NCBI GenBank assembly: GCA_947503935.1
Contig: CANNFR010000007.1
Coordinates: 186,001 to 250,000 of the forward strand
DNA: 64,000 nucleotides
Direction: 5' to 3'
Source: an uncultured Paracoccaceae bacterium
GTDB lineage: Bacteria; Pseudomonadota; Alphaproteobacteria; Rhodobacterales; Rhodobacteraceae
In this document: piece by piece, positions 36,386 through 45,425 of the stretch
Numbering within the stretch: position 1 is the stretch's first letter
Layout: every line of letters starts with the position of its first letter
Translations under genes and position numbers: made by a program
Notes under the pieces: model-generated
Databases searched by the model: none
The model's input: only the letters and a program-made list of their open reading frames with translations
Told to the model about the DNA's origin: nothing

Positions 36386-36803
36386 GCGTGACGATCGGGA
36401 AAACCGAGGATCTGGCGGCCTGTCTGGCCTTGCGCCGCGCGGTGTTCATCGATGAACAGGGTGTGTCCGAGGCCGATGAGATCGACGATCTGGATGCCGA
36501 GGCGGTGCATCTGCTGGCGATAAAGGACACCGCACCGGTCGGAACGGCCCGGCTGCTGATCCTGGGCGATACCGGCAAGATCGGCCGGGTCTGCGTGTTG
36601 CCCGAGGCGCGGGGCTCGGCGCCGCTCTGATCCGTGCGGCGGTTGCGGAATTTGCGGCGATGGGCGGGATATCTCAGGTGAAACTGGGCGCGCAGGTCCA
36701 TGCGCTGGGGTTCTATGAGGCGCTGGGGTTCGAGGCCTTCGGCCCCGTCTACGACGATGCCGGCATCCCGCATCGCGATATGGTGCGGACACTTCGGAGT
36801 TAG
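36382..36803 (+). pseudogene. GNAT family N-acetyltransferase, frameshifted
   Basis: The first frame (36382 to a stop at 36630) carries the ElaA/YjdJ-like start with R-R-A-V-F-I-D-E-Q-G-V and the acetyl-CoA strand up to V-L-P-E-A-R-G. The rest (A-L-I-R-A-A-V-A-E-F, then A-L-G-F-Y-E-A-L-G-F-E-A-F-G and H-R-D-M) is in another frame until the TAG at 36803. One missing G in the run at about 36611-36615 explains it: with five G it would read A-R-G-L-G-A-A-L-I-R. Assembly indel or recent lesion. It is coupled to dapE by a 4-nt overlap. Confidence 0.82.
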
Positions 36804-36851
36804 CCCATTTCGCACCGTGACGCCGCCCCGCCGCCGTGCTAATTCGGCGCC

Positions 36852-39110
36852 ATGGTTCGTATCCCCACCAAAGATGAAATCCTCGCCTGGATTGCCGACA
36901 ATCCCACCCTGACGGCCAAGCGCGACATCGCCAAGGCCTTCGGGATCAAAGGGTCCGACCGGATCGAACTCAAGCGCCTTCTGAAAGAGCTTGAGGATGG
37001 CGGCCAGCTGGAAAAGCGCAATCGCAGCTACCGCGACCCCGACAAGCTGCCGCCGGTGACCGTGCTGCAGATTGCGGGCACTACGCCGGATGGCGATTTG
37101 CTGGCCCGTCCTCTGGAATGGCAGGGCGAGGGGGCCGCGCCGCGGGTTCTCTATCTGCCCCGCGCGGGCGATCCGGCCTTGGGGGAAGGCGACCGTATTC
37201 TGGGCCGGGTGACCGCGGTCAAGGCCGACGATCACCAATATGAAGGCCGCCTGATCCGCCGGATCGGCACCAACCCGAAGAAGATCCTGGGCGTTTTCCG
37301 CAAAGGCGCCGAGGGGGGGCGCGTTGTGCCGATTGACAAGGGCGCCGAGCGCGAATGGATGGTCGCGACCGAGGCCACGGGTGGTGCCAAGGACGGTGAG
37401 CTGGTCGAGGCCGAGCAGGCAGGCCCCGCCGGCCGCATGGGCCTGCCGCGCGCGCGCATCATCGCACGGCTGGGCGACCCGTCAGCGCCCAAGGCCGTCA
37501 GCCTGATCGCGATCCACCAGCATGGCATCCCCGATGATTTCCCCGATGCCGCCATTGCCGAGGCCGACGCCGCCAAGCCCGCCGGGCTGAAGGGCCGCGA
37601 GGATCTGCGCGACATCCCCCTGATCACCATCGACCCCGCCGATGCCCGCGACCATGACGATGCCGTCTGGGCGCATGCCGATGACGACCCGCGCAATGAG
37701 GGCGGGCATGTGGTCTGGGTGGCGATCGCCGACGTCGCCTATTACGTGCGCCCCGGCACCGCGCTGGACCGCGAGGCGCGCAAGCGTGGCAACTCGACCT
37801 ATTTTCCCGACCGCGTCGTGCCGATGCTGCCCGACCGGCTATCGGGTGACCTCTGCTCGCTGCATGAGGGCGTGCCACGGGCCTGCATTGCCGTGCGCAT
37901 GGTGCTGGATTCCAAGGGCCGCAAGATCGCGCACCGGTTCCTGCGCGGCCTGATGCGCTCGGCCGCGACGCTGAGCTACGCCGAGGTGCAGGCGGCGCGC
38001 GACGGCCAGGTCTCGGCCCGGATTGAGCCGCTGATGGAAAGCGTGATCACCCCGCTTTATGCGGCTTACGAGGCCGCGAGGACAGCGCGCGCGATGCGTC
38101 AGCCGCTGGATCTGGACCTGCCCGAGCGCAAGATCGTGCTGACCGACGAGGGCGTCGTCAAATCGGTCGATTTCGCCGAACGCTTCGATGCCCACAAGCT
38201 GATCGAGGAATTCATGATCCTCGCCAATGTGGCCGCCGCCGAGGAATTGACCAAACGCAAGCGCCCGCTTCTCTTCCGCGTGCATGAGGAACCACCGCCT
38301 GAAAAGCTTGAGGCTTTGCGCGAGGTGGCCCAAGCCTCGGGTTTCACGCTGGCCAAGGGGCAGGTGCTGCGGACCGAGCATCTGAACCGCCTGCTGGCGC
38401 AGGCCGAGGGCACCGAATTCGACCAGCTGATGAATATCAGCACGCTCAGGTCGATGACCCAGGCCTATTACAGCCCCGAGAATTTCGGCCATTTCGGTCT
38501 GGCGCTGAAGAATTACGCGCATTTCACCTCGCCCATCCGGCGCTATTCCGACCTGATCGTGCACCGTGCGCTGATCACCGCGCATGATTGGGGCAAGGAC
38601 GGGCTCAGCCCCGACGAACTGGCCGGTCTGGACGAGACCGCCACGCATATCTCCGAGACCGAGCGGCGCAGCATGGCGGCCGAACGCGACACCACCGACC
38701 GCTATCTGGCGGCCTTTCTGTCCGAACGGGTGGGCAACGAATTTACCGGGCGCATCTCGGGGATTGCGCGGTTCGGCGTTTTCGTGAAGCTGGATGAAAC
38801 CGGTGCTGACGGGCTGATCCCGATCCGCTCTCTGGGGCGCGAGTTCTTTCATTACGACGCCGACAGCCAGACCCTGATGGGGTCGGATACCGGGCTGACC
38901 ATCGGCCTCGGCCAGCGCGCCAAGGTGCGGCTGGCCGAAGCGGTGCCGGTGACCGGCGGCCTGATGCTGGAGCTGTTGGAGCTGGACGATGCCGTGGTGC
39001 CACGCGGCCCGCAAGGCAGAAGCCGGTCGAAAACCGGGCCGCGCAAGGCCGGCAAGGCGCGCGCCAAGGCCGCCAAGACCAAGCGCAAAGTGGCCCGGAA
39101 GCGGCGCTGA
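36852..39110 (+). CDS. rnr: Ribonuclease R
   Basis: 752 residues. Domain order is an N-terminal helix-turn-helix-like segment, cold-shock domains, the RNB catalytic domain with D-P-A-D-A-R-D-H-D-D-A-V (metal-binding aspartates) near 261, and a C-terminal S1 domain (F-T-G-R-I-S-G-I-A-R-F-G-V-F-V) followed by a Lys/Arg-rich tail. It is a 3'-5' exoribonuclease that degrades structured RNA. Confidence 0.95.
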   Translation: MVRIPTKDEILAWIADNPTLTAKRDIAKAFGIKGSDRIELKRLLKELEDGGQLEKRNRSYRDPDKLPPVTVLQIAGTTPDGDLLARPLEWQGEGAAPRVLYLPRAGDPALGEGDRILGRVTAVKADDHQYEGRLIRRIGTNPKKILGVFRKGAEGGRVVPIDKGAEREWMVATEATGGAKDGELVEAEQAGPAGRMGLPRARIIARLGDPSAPKAVSLIAIHQHGIPDDFPDAAIAEADAAKPAGLKGREDLRDIPLITIDPADARDHDDAVWAHADDDPRNEGGHVVWVAIADVAYYVRPGTALDREARKRGNSTYFPDRVVPMLPDRLSGDLCSLHEGVPRACIAVRMVLDSKGRKIAHRFLRGLMRSAATLSYAEVQAARDGQVSARIEPLMESVITPLYAAYEAARTARAMRQPLDLDLPERKIVLTDEGVVKSVDFAERFDAHKLIEEFMILANVAAAEELTKRKRPLLFRVHEEPPPEKLEALREVAQASGFTLAKGQVLRTEHLNRLLAQAEGTEFDQLMNISTLRSMTQAYYSPENFGHFGLALKNYAHFTSPIRRYSDLIVHRALITAHDWGKDGLSPDELAGLDETATHISETERRSMAAERDTTDRYLAAFLSERVGNEFTGRISGIARFGVFVKLDETGADGLIPIRSLGREFFHYDADSQTLMGSDTGLTIGLGQRAKVRLAEAVPVTGGLMLELLELDDAVVPRGPQGRSRSKTGPRKAGKARAKAAKTKRKVARKRR

Positions 39111-39211
39111 TGCGGAAAATCGCCGGCCCATCATTGCGGTGCTTTCCGACGGCCTTCATTCGCGCTAGATTAGCGCCAATGAACAATATGCGGCACAGGC
39201 GAGCAGGTCTC

Positions 39212-40495
39212 ATGCGGCGAGTAAAAATGATGGCGGGCGCATGCGCCCTTTCCGGTGTTGTGGCGTCAGCCGCCTGGGCAAGCCCCCTGGCGGTGGAAAG
39301 CTCAATCCGCCCCATGCCGCGTCCGGCAGGCATCGCAGAGGAGGCGCTGGTGCTGGCATCCGCAAATCTGGGGTTCGACCGGTGGGTCGCAAGCTTTCGG
39401 GGCCGTGCCCTGGCGCAGGGGATCTCGGCCGAGGTCTTCGACGGCGCGCTGGCAGAGGCCGATTACAACGCTGAAGTGATCGCCCGCGACCGCAATCAGA
39501 GCGAATTCACCAAGACGCTGTGGGATTATCTGGACAGTGCGGTGTCCGACACCCGCATCCAGAATGGCCAGACAGCGCTGGCCGAACATGGTGCGGTTTT
39601 GGATCAGATCGAGGCGCGTTATGGCGTCGAGAAAGAGGTGGTTCTGGCCGTCTGGGGGCTGGAAAGCGCCTACGGCGCTGTGCGCGGATCAACGCAGATC
39701 ATCGGCGCGCTGGCGACCCTGGCCTATGACGGCCGGCGTGGCGCCTTCTTTGAAGAACAGCTGATCGCGGCGCTGAAAATCCTGCAAAACGGCGATATCA
39801 CGCCCGAGGCGATGACTGGCAGCTGGGCCGGCGCGATGGGCCACACGCAATTCATGCCGACCTCGTATCTCGAGCATGCGGTCGATTTCACCGGCGACGG
39901 CAAGCGCAATATCTGGTCGGATGATCCGACCGATGCGCTGGCCTCGACAGCCGCGTATCTGGCGCATTTCGGCTGGCAGACGGGCCAGCCCTGGGGTGTT
40001 GAGGTGCGGGTGCCGGAGGGCTTTGATTATGGCCTGACCGGTGAGCGCGTGAAGAAATCGCCCGACGATTGGGCCGCGCTTGGCATCCGCGCGGTGGATG
40101 GCAGCGTGGTGCCCGATCATGGGCCCGCCTCGATCCTGGTGCCGGCTGGTGCGCAGGGCGCGGCTTTCATGATCTTCAAGAATTTCAACGTGATCGAGCG
40201 CTATAATCCGGCCGACGCCTATGTCATCGGCGTTGGCCATCTGGCGGATCGCATCGGCGGCGGCCCGGCGATCGAGGCGAGTTGGCCCCGCGAAGACCGG
40301 GCCCTGACCCGCGATGAGCGGCAGGAATTGCAGCAGCGCCTGACCCAGGCGGGGTTCAGCACGCAAGGCGTCGACGGTAAGATCGGTCCGAACACGCTGG
40401 CGGCAGTGCGCGCCTATCAGCGGTCAATCGACATGACGCCGGATGGCTATGCCAATCTGGGTCTGCTCAATCGGCTGCGGCAGGTGCAAGGATAG
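39212..40495 (+). CDS. Lytic murein transglycosylase (MltB type) with C-terminal peptidoglycan-binding domain
   Basis: About 427 residues. A signal peptide (M-R-R-V-K-M-M-A-G-A...A-W-A) is followed by an SLT_2 domain with the catalytic Glu in W-G-L-E-S-A-Y-G and the family G-A-M-G-H-T-Q-F-M-P motif. A C-terminal peptidoglycan-binding domain (G-V-D-G-K-I-G-P-N-T) closes it. It cleaves glycan strands in the periplasm. Starts at 39179 and 39188 are also possible. A related gene is at 48298. Confidence 0.88.
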   Translation: MRRVKMMAGACALSGVVASAAWASPLAVESSIRPMPRPAGIAEEALVLASANLGFDRWVASFRGRALAQGISAEVFDGALAEADYNAEVIARDRNQSEFTKTLWDYLDSAVSDTRIQNGQTALAEHGAVLDQIEARYGVEKEVVLAVWGLESAYGAVRGSTQIIGALATLAYDGRRGAFFEEQLIAALKILQNGDITPEAMTGSWAGAMGHTQFMPTSYLEHAVDFTGDGKRNIWSDDPTDALASTAAYLAHFGWQTGQPWGVEVRVPEGFDYGLTGERVKKSPDDWAALGIRAVDGSVVPDHGPASILVPAGAQGAAFMIFKNFNVIERYNPADAYVIGVGHLADRIGGGPAIEASWPREDRALTRDERQELQQRLTQAGFSTQGVDGKIGPNTLAAVRAYQRSIDMTPDGYANLGLLNRLRQVQG

Positions 40496-40548
40496 GGCGC
40501 TTCAAGATCTCCCTTTGCCAAATTAACCTTAACGGCGCTGCTTTCCCG

Positions 40549-40579
40549 TTTTTCAAATATCCCCGCCGGAGGCAAGAAA
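40549..40579. repeat. Intergenic motif TTCAAATATCCCCGCCGGAG and A/G-rich tail
   Basis: It lies between two convergent genes in a 100-nt gap. The pattern (A/T-rich block, then CCCCGCCGGAGGCAAGAAA) is shared with a degenerate copy at 33-60, each preceded by TTAACCTT. I have the impression that such blocks are common between genes in Rhodobacterales, but that needs a genome search. Confidence 0.45.
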
Positions 40580-40597
40580 CTCTTCTGGCACGACGCC

Positions 40598-41095
40598 TCA
40601 CCCACGGCCCGACCGGGCCGCCTTGCGCAAAAGCATGTCACGCTTCACGCGGCTGAGGCGGTCGAAATACATCCGCCCGGCCAGATGGTCGATCTGGTGC
40701 TGCACCGATGTGGCCCAGAGGCCGACGAAATCGCGGTCTTCCGACTGACCCTCGGCATTCAGAAACCGCACCGTCACCGCGCGGGGGCGTTTGATCAGGG
40801 CCGAGACGCCGGGCAGATTGGGGCTGGCCTCTTCGTGGGGGCGCAGTTCGACCGAGGCGTGCAAGACCTTGGGGTTGGCCATCAGAACGGCCTGACCCCG
40901 GGCCTCGGACGCATCGACAACAGCCAGTTGCTGCATGATGCCGATCTGCGGCGCGGCCAGGCCCACGCCCGGCATCGTCTCCATCGTGTCGACCATATCT
41001 GCCCAGATTTCGCGGGTCTCGTCGGTCACGGCGTCGACCGGCGCCGCAGGTTTGCGGAGGCGCGTATCGGGCCAGGGGACGAAGGGGCGGATCAT
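40598..41095 (-). CDS. Degenerate peptide deformylase paralogue (third of three)
   Basis: 165 residues with the deformylase fold, G-V-G-L-A-A-P-Q at 43-50. The other two signatures are altered: E-G-C-L-S is replaced by E-A-S-P-N (89-93), putting Ser91 where the metal-binding Cys should be, and H-E-x-D-H is H-Q-I-D-H (133-137), so Gln134 replaces the catalytic Glu. Both zinc-ligand His remain. It is unlikely to be a normal deformylase; a regulatory, structural or changed activity is possible. Its start overlaps the middle paralogue by 4 nt. Confidence 0.85.
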   Translation of the reverse strand: MIRPFVPWPDTRLRKPAAPVDAVTDETREIWADMVDTMETMPGVGLAAPQIGIMQQLAVVDASEARGQAVLMANPKVLHASVELRPHEEASPNLPGVSALIKRPRAVTVRFLNAEGQSEDRDFVGLWATSVQHQIDHLAGRMYFDRLSRVKRDMLLRKAARSGRG

Positions 41096-41586
41096 GGCGA
41101 ATACGCCGCTTCAAGCGCGGCGCGCTGTTCGGGTGGGACGCGGTCGAAGGTGACCAGCCCGTCCAGATGGTCCAGCTCATGCTGGGCGCAGCGGGCGGCG
41201 AAACCCGGGAGGGTTTCGATCACTGCCTTGCCGCTGAGGTCGGTCCAGCACATCCGGACCTCCGCTGGGCGCGCGACCCCAGCCGTCACGCCGGGGATCG
41301 ACAGGCACCCCTCATCGCCGGTCTCGACATTGTCCGAGTGCCATTGGATTTCGGGATTGATCAGAACCATCGGTGCAGGGGCGCCGTCCTTCCAGCCGAT
41401 ATCCATCACGAATATCCGCCGCAGCAAACCCACCTGGGGCGCGGCCAGCCCGCGGCCCGGGGCGGCATACATCGTTTCCAGCATATCCTCGGCCAAGCGC
41501 GTGATCTCGGCGTCGATCGTGCCGATCTTTTCGCAGACCTGGCTGAGGCGCGGGGCGGGCCAGCGCAGGATGGGCAGCACGGCCAT
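41092..41586 (-). CDS. def: Peptide deformylase, middle paralogue
   Basis: 164 residues. G-R-G-L-A-A-P-Q, D-E-G-C-L-S-I-P-G and Q-H-E-L-D-H-L are all intact, so metal binding and catalysis should be normal. It removes the N-formyl group from new proteins. It lies 5 nt after the first paralogue (41592-42113) and overlaps the degenerate one by 4 nt, so the three form one operon. Confidence 0.9.
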   Translation of the reverse strand: MAVLPILRWPAPRLSQVCEKIGTIDAEITRLAEDMLETMYAAPGRGLAAPQVGLLRRIFVMDIGWKDGAPAPMVLINPEIQWHSDNVETGDEGCLSIPGVTAGVARPAEVRMCWTDLSGKAVIETLPGFAARCAQHELDHLDGLVTFDRVPPEQRAALEAAYSP

Positions 41587-41591
41587 AGCGC

Positions 41592-42113
41592 TCAGGCCCG
41601 TGCCATCTCGCGTTTCAGCTTTTCCATTTTGCGGGTGATCAGCTGGCGTTTCAGCGGCTTGAGGTAGTCGATAAAGAGCTTGCCGTTCAAATGGTCGATC
41701 TCATGCTGCACGCAGGTTGCCCAGAGGCCGCTGAAATGCTCCTCCTCGGTCTTCCCTTCGGGCGTCAGCCACCGCACGCGCACCTCGGCGGGGCGCTCGA
41801 CATCTGCATATTGCTCGGGGATCGACAGGCAGCCTTCTTCATAGACGTTCCGGTCTTCCGACGACCAGATGACTTCTGGGTTGAAGAGCGCCAGAGGCCT
41901 TGGCGTGTCCTCTTCCTTCTTGGCGCAATCCATCACGATCAGACGATGCGAGAGGCCGAGCTGGGGTGCGGCCAGGCCGATGCCGGGGGCGTCATACATC
42001 GTCTCGAGCATGTCATCGGCCAGGCGGCGCAGATCGTCGGTCACCTCGGCCACAGGGGCCGCCACCTTTTTCAGGCGCGGGTCGGGATGGATCAGGATGG
42101 TCCGCAGGGTCAT
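41592..42113 (-). CDS. def: Peptide deformylase, first and most canonical paralogue
   Basis: 173 residues from ATG 42113. M-T-L-R-T-I-L-I-H-P-D-P-R-L opens as in housekeeping deformylases, with G-I-G-L-A-A-P-Q, E-E-G-C-L-S-I-P and Q-H-E-I-D-H-L-N-G intact, and a helical basic C-terminus (K-R-x-L-I-T-R-K-M-E-K-L-K-R) that resembles ribosome-binding tails. Probably the housekeeping copy. No fmt gene is adjacent, unlike many def operons. Confidence 0.93.
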   Translation of the reverse strand: MTLRTILIHPDPRLKKVAAPVAEVTDDLRRLADDMLETMYDAPGIGLAAPQLGLSHRLIVMDCAKKEEDTPRPLALFNPEVIWSSEDRNVYEEGCLSIPEQYADVERPAEVRVRWLTPEGKTEEEHFSGLWATCVQHEIDHLNGKLFIDYLKPLKRQLITRKMEKLKREMARA

Positions 42114-42205
42114 GTTTGGGGATTTAGGATATCGCGTGCCGCCATGCAACGGGCCTTGCGCTTGGAAATGGCGCGGGTAGCTTGGGGCGGCAGAAGGAGT
42201 GACCC

Positions 42206-43378
42206 ATGAGCTTTGACGAAATCATCGACCGGCGCGGCAGCCATTGCGTGAAATGGGACATGATGGACAAGCTTTATGGCGTGCCCGCGGATGAGGGTAT
42301 CGCGATGTGGGTGGCGGATATGGATTTCCGCCCGCCCGACTGCGTTCAGGCCGCCGTGCAGGCGATGGTCGACCATGGCGTCTACGGCTATTTCGGCGAT
42401 GAGAGCAAATATCGCGCCGCAATCCAGTGGTGGATGCGCGAGCGTCACAATTGGGAGATTGAGCCTGACTGGATCTTTTCGACCCACGGGCTGGTGAACG
42501 GCACGGGGCTGTGTGTCGATACCTGGACCGCGCCGGGGGATGGGGTGATCCTCTTCACGCCGGTCTATCATGCCTTCGCGCGGGTCATCAAAGCCGCCGG
42601 TCGCGAGGTGGTGGAATGCGAGCTGGTCAACACTGCCGGCCGCTACGAGATGGATTTCGACGCCTATGACGCCCAGATGACGGGGCGCGAGCGGATGGTG
42701 ATCCTGTGTTCGCCGCATAACCCGGGCGGGCGCGTCTGGACGCAGGCCGAGTTGCGCGGTGTCGCCGATTTCTGCAAGCGGCATGACCTGATCCTGGTCT
42801 CGGACGAGATCCACCATGATCTGGTCTTTGCCGACAATATCCACATCCCGATGACGCGGGCCGCGCCGGATATCATGGACCGTCTGGTGATGATGACGGC
42901 GACGACCAAGACGTTCAACATCGCGGGCAGCCATATCGGTAATGTCATCATCCCCGATGCGAAGCTGCGCGCTGATTTCGGGGCCAGGATGGCCGCCCTG
43001 GGAATATCACCCAATTCCTTCGGCATCTTCATGGCGACGGCGGCCTATTCGCCCGAAGGCGCGGCCTGGGTGGACGATCTGGTGGCCTACCTGACCGAGA
43101 ACAAGCGGGTGTTCGACGACGGCGTGAATGCCATTCCGGGCCTGGCGTCGATGCCGCTTGAGGCGACCTATCTGGCCTGGGTCGACTTCTCGGGCACCGG
43201 CATGGAGATGGCCGAGTTTACTCGCCGGGTTGAGAAGGCGGCGAAGATCGCCGTCAACCATGGGCCGACCTTCGGCAAGGGCGGCGACAGCTTTCTGCGG
43301 TTCAATATCGCGGCGCCACGGTCGGTGATCACCGATGCTGTGGCGCGGTTGCAGACGGCCTTTGGCGATCTGCAATGA
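42206..43378 (+). CDS. PatB/MalY family C-S lyase (cystathionine beta-lyase-like)
   Basis: 390 residues, fold-type I aminotransferase superfamily. The PLP lysine is Lys235 in T-A-T-T-K-T-F-N-I-A-G; S-D-E-I-H-H-D-L (PLP Asp) and the N-P-G-G-R loop are present, as in PatB/MalY. It cleaves C-S bonds of cystathionine or cysteine conjugates, giving homocysteine or thiols plus pyruvate. The L,D-transpeptidase gene starts 4 nt before its end. Confidence 0.85.
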   Translation: MSFDEIIDRRGSHCVKWDMMDKLYGVPADEGIAMWVADMDFRPPDCVQAAVQAMVDHGVYGYFGDESKYRAAIQWWMRERHNWEIEPDWIFSTHGLVNGTGLCVDTWTAPGDGVILFTPVYHAFARVIKAAGREVVECELVNTAGRYEMDFDAYDAQMTGRERMVILCSPHNPGGRVWTQAELRGVADFCKRHDLILVSDEIHHDLVFADNIHIPMTRAAPDIMDRLVMMTATTKTFNIAGSHIGNVIIPDAKLRADFGARMAALGISPNSFGIFMATAAYSPEGAAWVDDLVAYLTENKRVFDDGVNAIPGLASMPLEATYLAWVDFSGTGMEMAEFTRRVEKAAKIAVNHGPTFGKGGDSFLRFNIAAPRSVITDAVARLQTAFGDLQ

Positions 43379-43908
43379 GGGCGGGGCGCGTCACGCTCTA
43401 TTCGTCGCTTCTGGTGGCGCTGGTCGCGGGCCAAATGATGTATGCGCGCTTTGCCGCGATCACCCCGCGCATGCCGCCGCCGCTGGAAGGCTATATCGAC
43501 CGGATCGTGATCGACAAATCCGACCGGCGGCTGATCGTCTATCGCGACGATGTGGCGCTGAGGGTCTATACCGTGGCGCTGGGCTTCGCGCCCGAGGGCG
43601 ATAAAGAGCGTCAGGGGGATGGTCGCACGCCCGAGGGGATTTTCCGCATCGACCGCAAGAATGGGCAGAGCCGGTTTCACCTGTCGCTTGGCCTTGATTA
43701 TCCGCATCGCGATGACATCGTGCGCGCGGCGGCGGGTGGTTACAGCCCCGGCGGTGACATCTTCATCCACGGCCAGCCGCGCGGTGTCTTTGGCCGCCAG
43801 TGCATCGCCCGCGACTGGACGGAGGGCTGCATCGCCGTCTCAAACGCGGTGATGAACGAGCTTTGGCGTGTGACGCGCATCGGCACGGTGGTTGAGGTGC
43901 GGCCCTAG
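43375..43908 (+). CDS. L,D-transpeptidase (YkuD) family protein
   Basis: 177 residues. An N-terminal hydrophobic segment (about 7-25) anchors or exports it. The catalytic motif H132-G-Q and the E-G-C152-I-A-V-S loop is a variant of H-G-T...S-H-G-C-I-R; the Cys and first His are kept. These enzymes form 3-3 peptidoglycan cross-links or attach proteins to the wall. It overlaps the PatB-type gene (ATGA), but the functional link is unclear. Confidence 0.85.
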   Translation: MRAGRVTLYSSLLVALVAGQMMYARFAAITPRMPPPLEGYIDRIVIDKSDRRLIVYRDDVALRVYTVALGFAPEGDKERQGDGRTPEGIFRIDRKNGQSRFHLSLGLDYPHRDDIVRAAAGGYSPGGDIFIHGQPRGVFGRQCIARDWTEGCIAVSNAVMNELWRVTRIGTVVEVRP

Positions 43909-45008
43909 GGCGCGAGGGCCTCAACAGCCTCTGCGACAGGCCTGCCGATGCTGTCGATCCTGCCGTCATTGGTGACGATTGCGAGTGCGTACTTCGTTTC
44001 GGGCCAAAACGCGACCTGTGCAAACCAGAGCGTGTTTGAGCCCGAATGCGTCAGTACGCCATTAATTCCCACGCCCCACCCCAGCGCATATCTGTCACCT
44101 TTGTCGCTGTGAAGCATCTCCCACGCTTCAACCGGCAGGTAGTCGGTTGAGCGTTCGGCATGGGCGATGGCGTATTGCATGAGATCACAGAGCGAGATGT
44201 GAACGGTGCCAGCAGGGCCCATTGCGGCCGGATTGTCGGCAAAAGGACCCGGCTCGCGCGACTGGAGCCCGCCCAGCAAGCCCGCCGTGTGGCCACGGGG
44301 TTGATCTAAAGTACCCGCGATTCCGGGCGGGCCGAACCCGGCGGACGTCAGGCCCAGCGGTCCGAAGACATGGGCCTGCATCAGGGCCTCCCAGCTTTCG
44401 CCTGTGGCCGCTTCCATCATCGCGCCTGCGATAACGTAGCCTGCATTCGAATAGGTGAAGGACTGGCCGGGCGTGGCCTCGGGCGGATCTTTCAAGATCG
44501 CCCCGGCATAGGCCAGCCGTTGCTGGCGAAGGTCGGCGCCGGCTTGCGTGCGGATCAGGTTCAGCGAGGCGAGCGTGCCCAGATTGGGCACCAGCCCCGC
44601 GCGATGGGATAACAGCTGGGTCAGCGTGATCGCGCGTGTGTCGGGGTGAAGATCGGGCAGGGCGGCGCCCAGAACATCGCCCAGAGTGTCGTCCCAACGC
44701 AGCTGGCCCGCGGTCACAAGGCGCGCGGCCAGTGTGGCCGTCATGGATTTGGTGATCGATCCGATATGCCAGAGGTCACCTTCGGCCACCGGGGTGCTTT
44801 GGCCTGCGGCCCGCACGCCCCCGACCGTGCAAACCGTCGTGTCGCCATCCCAGAGCGCGACGCCAGCGGCCGGCGCGCCTGCCGCGATCAACGCTCGAAC
44901 ATGATCCGCGGGATTGGACAGCGCAGGACAAGCCGACATCGTCAGACCGGCAGCCAGAGCCGCTGGACGGGCGACGTTAAGACAAAAGCGCGATAGGTGC
45001 GTGTTCAT
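43905..45008 (-). CDS. Serine hydrolase, class C beta-lactamase-related
   Basis: 367 residues. A signal-like hydrophobic N-terminus (about 8-27) is followed by the S84-I-T-K87 motif, Y186-S-N and a late H-S-G-S that stands for the K-T-G triad. The family includes beta-lactamases, D-aminopeptidases and esterases; the class cannot be set here. The N-terminal start at 45008 overlaps the upstream small gene by 32 nt. It converges on the L,D-transpeptidase gene with 4 nt overlap. Confidence 0.82.
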   Translation of the reverse strand: MNTHLSRFCLNVARPAALAAGLTMSACPALSNPADHVRALIAAGAPAAGVALWDGDTTVCTVGGVRAAGQSTPVAEGDLWHIGSITKSMTATLAARLVTAGQLRWDDTLGDVLGAALPDLHPDTRAITLTQLLSHRAGLVPNLGTLASLNLIRTQAGADLRQQRLAYAGAILKDPPEATPGQSFTYSNAGYVIAGAMMEAATGESWEALMQAHVFGPLGLTSAGFGPPGIAGTLDQPRGHTAGLLGGLQSREPGPFADNPAAMGPAGTVHISLCDLMQYAIAHAERSTDYLPVEAWEMLHSDKGDRYALGWGVGINGVLTHSGSNTLWFAQVAFWPETKYALAIVTNDGRIDSIGRPVAEAVEALAP

Positions 45009-45324
45009 CCTGCTCAAAATCAAGGGCGGGGCGATCTGCGGCTTCGGTCCGGCGCTTGTATTCATAGCGCATTTCGCCCTCTTCCTCGGACGAGGCCACG
45101 ATGAGGCATTGCGCGACATGCTTGGACCCTTCGTAAAGGTCGACAAGCCCGCGCAGATGCGGCGCCTCCTCCGGCAGGGAAAACCCGTCCTCCGACAAAC
45201 GAATGACCGGGTAAATCTCATCACCCGCCATGATGCGCAGTCGGCTTTTCTTCACCAGATCCTGCTGACGGGCCCGTTCGAGCCCCTCGCGAATTTCTTT
45301 TGGTAGGAAGTCAATCATCATCAA
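44977..45324 (-). CDS. Uncharacterised conserved Rhodobacterales-type protein
   Basis: 115 residues. It begins M-x-x-I-D-F-L-P-K-E-I-R-E-G-L, with a charged helix, an R-L-R-I strand and a C-terminal E-E-E-G-E-M-R-Y-E-Y-K-R-R-T segment. I recognise the pattern as a small cytoplasmic protein seen in the roseobacter group, but not a function. Its 3' end overlaps the hydrolase gene. Start may be the first or third Met. Confidence 0.65.
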   Translation of the reverse strand: MMMIDFLPKEIREGLERARQQDLVKKSRLRIMAGDEIYPVIRLSEDGFSLPEEAPHLRGLVDLYEGSKHVAQCLIVASSEEEGEMRYEYKRRTEAADRPALDFEQDEHAPIALLS

Positions 45325-45425
45325 ATCTCCAGCCCCTGACCCAAGATTGGCCGCAAAATCCCTTGCGTCAAGTTAATCCACTGTTCGGACGTGCAAATTT
45401 CATCAATTTCTTACATTCAGGCGGT

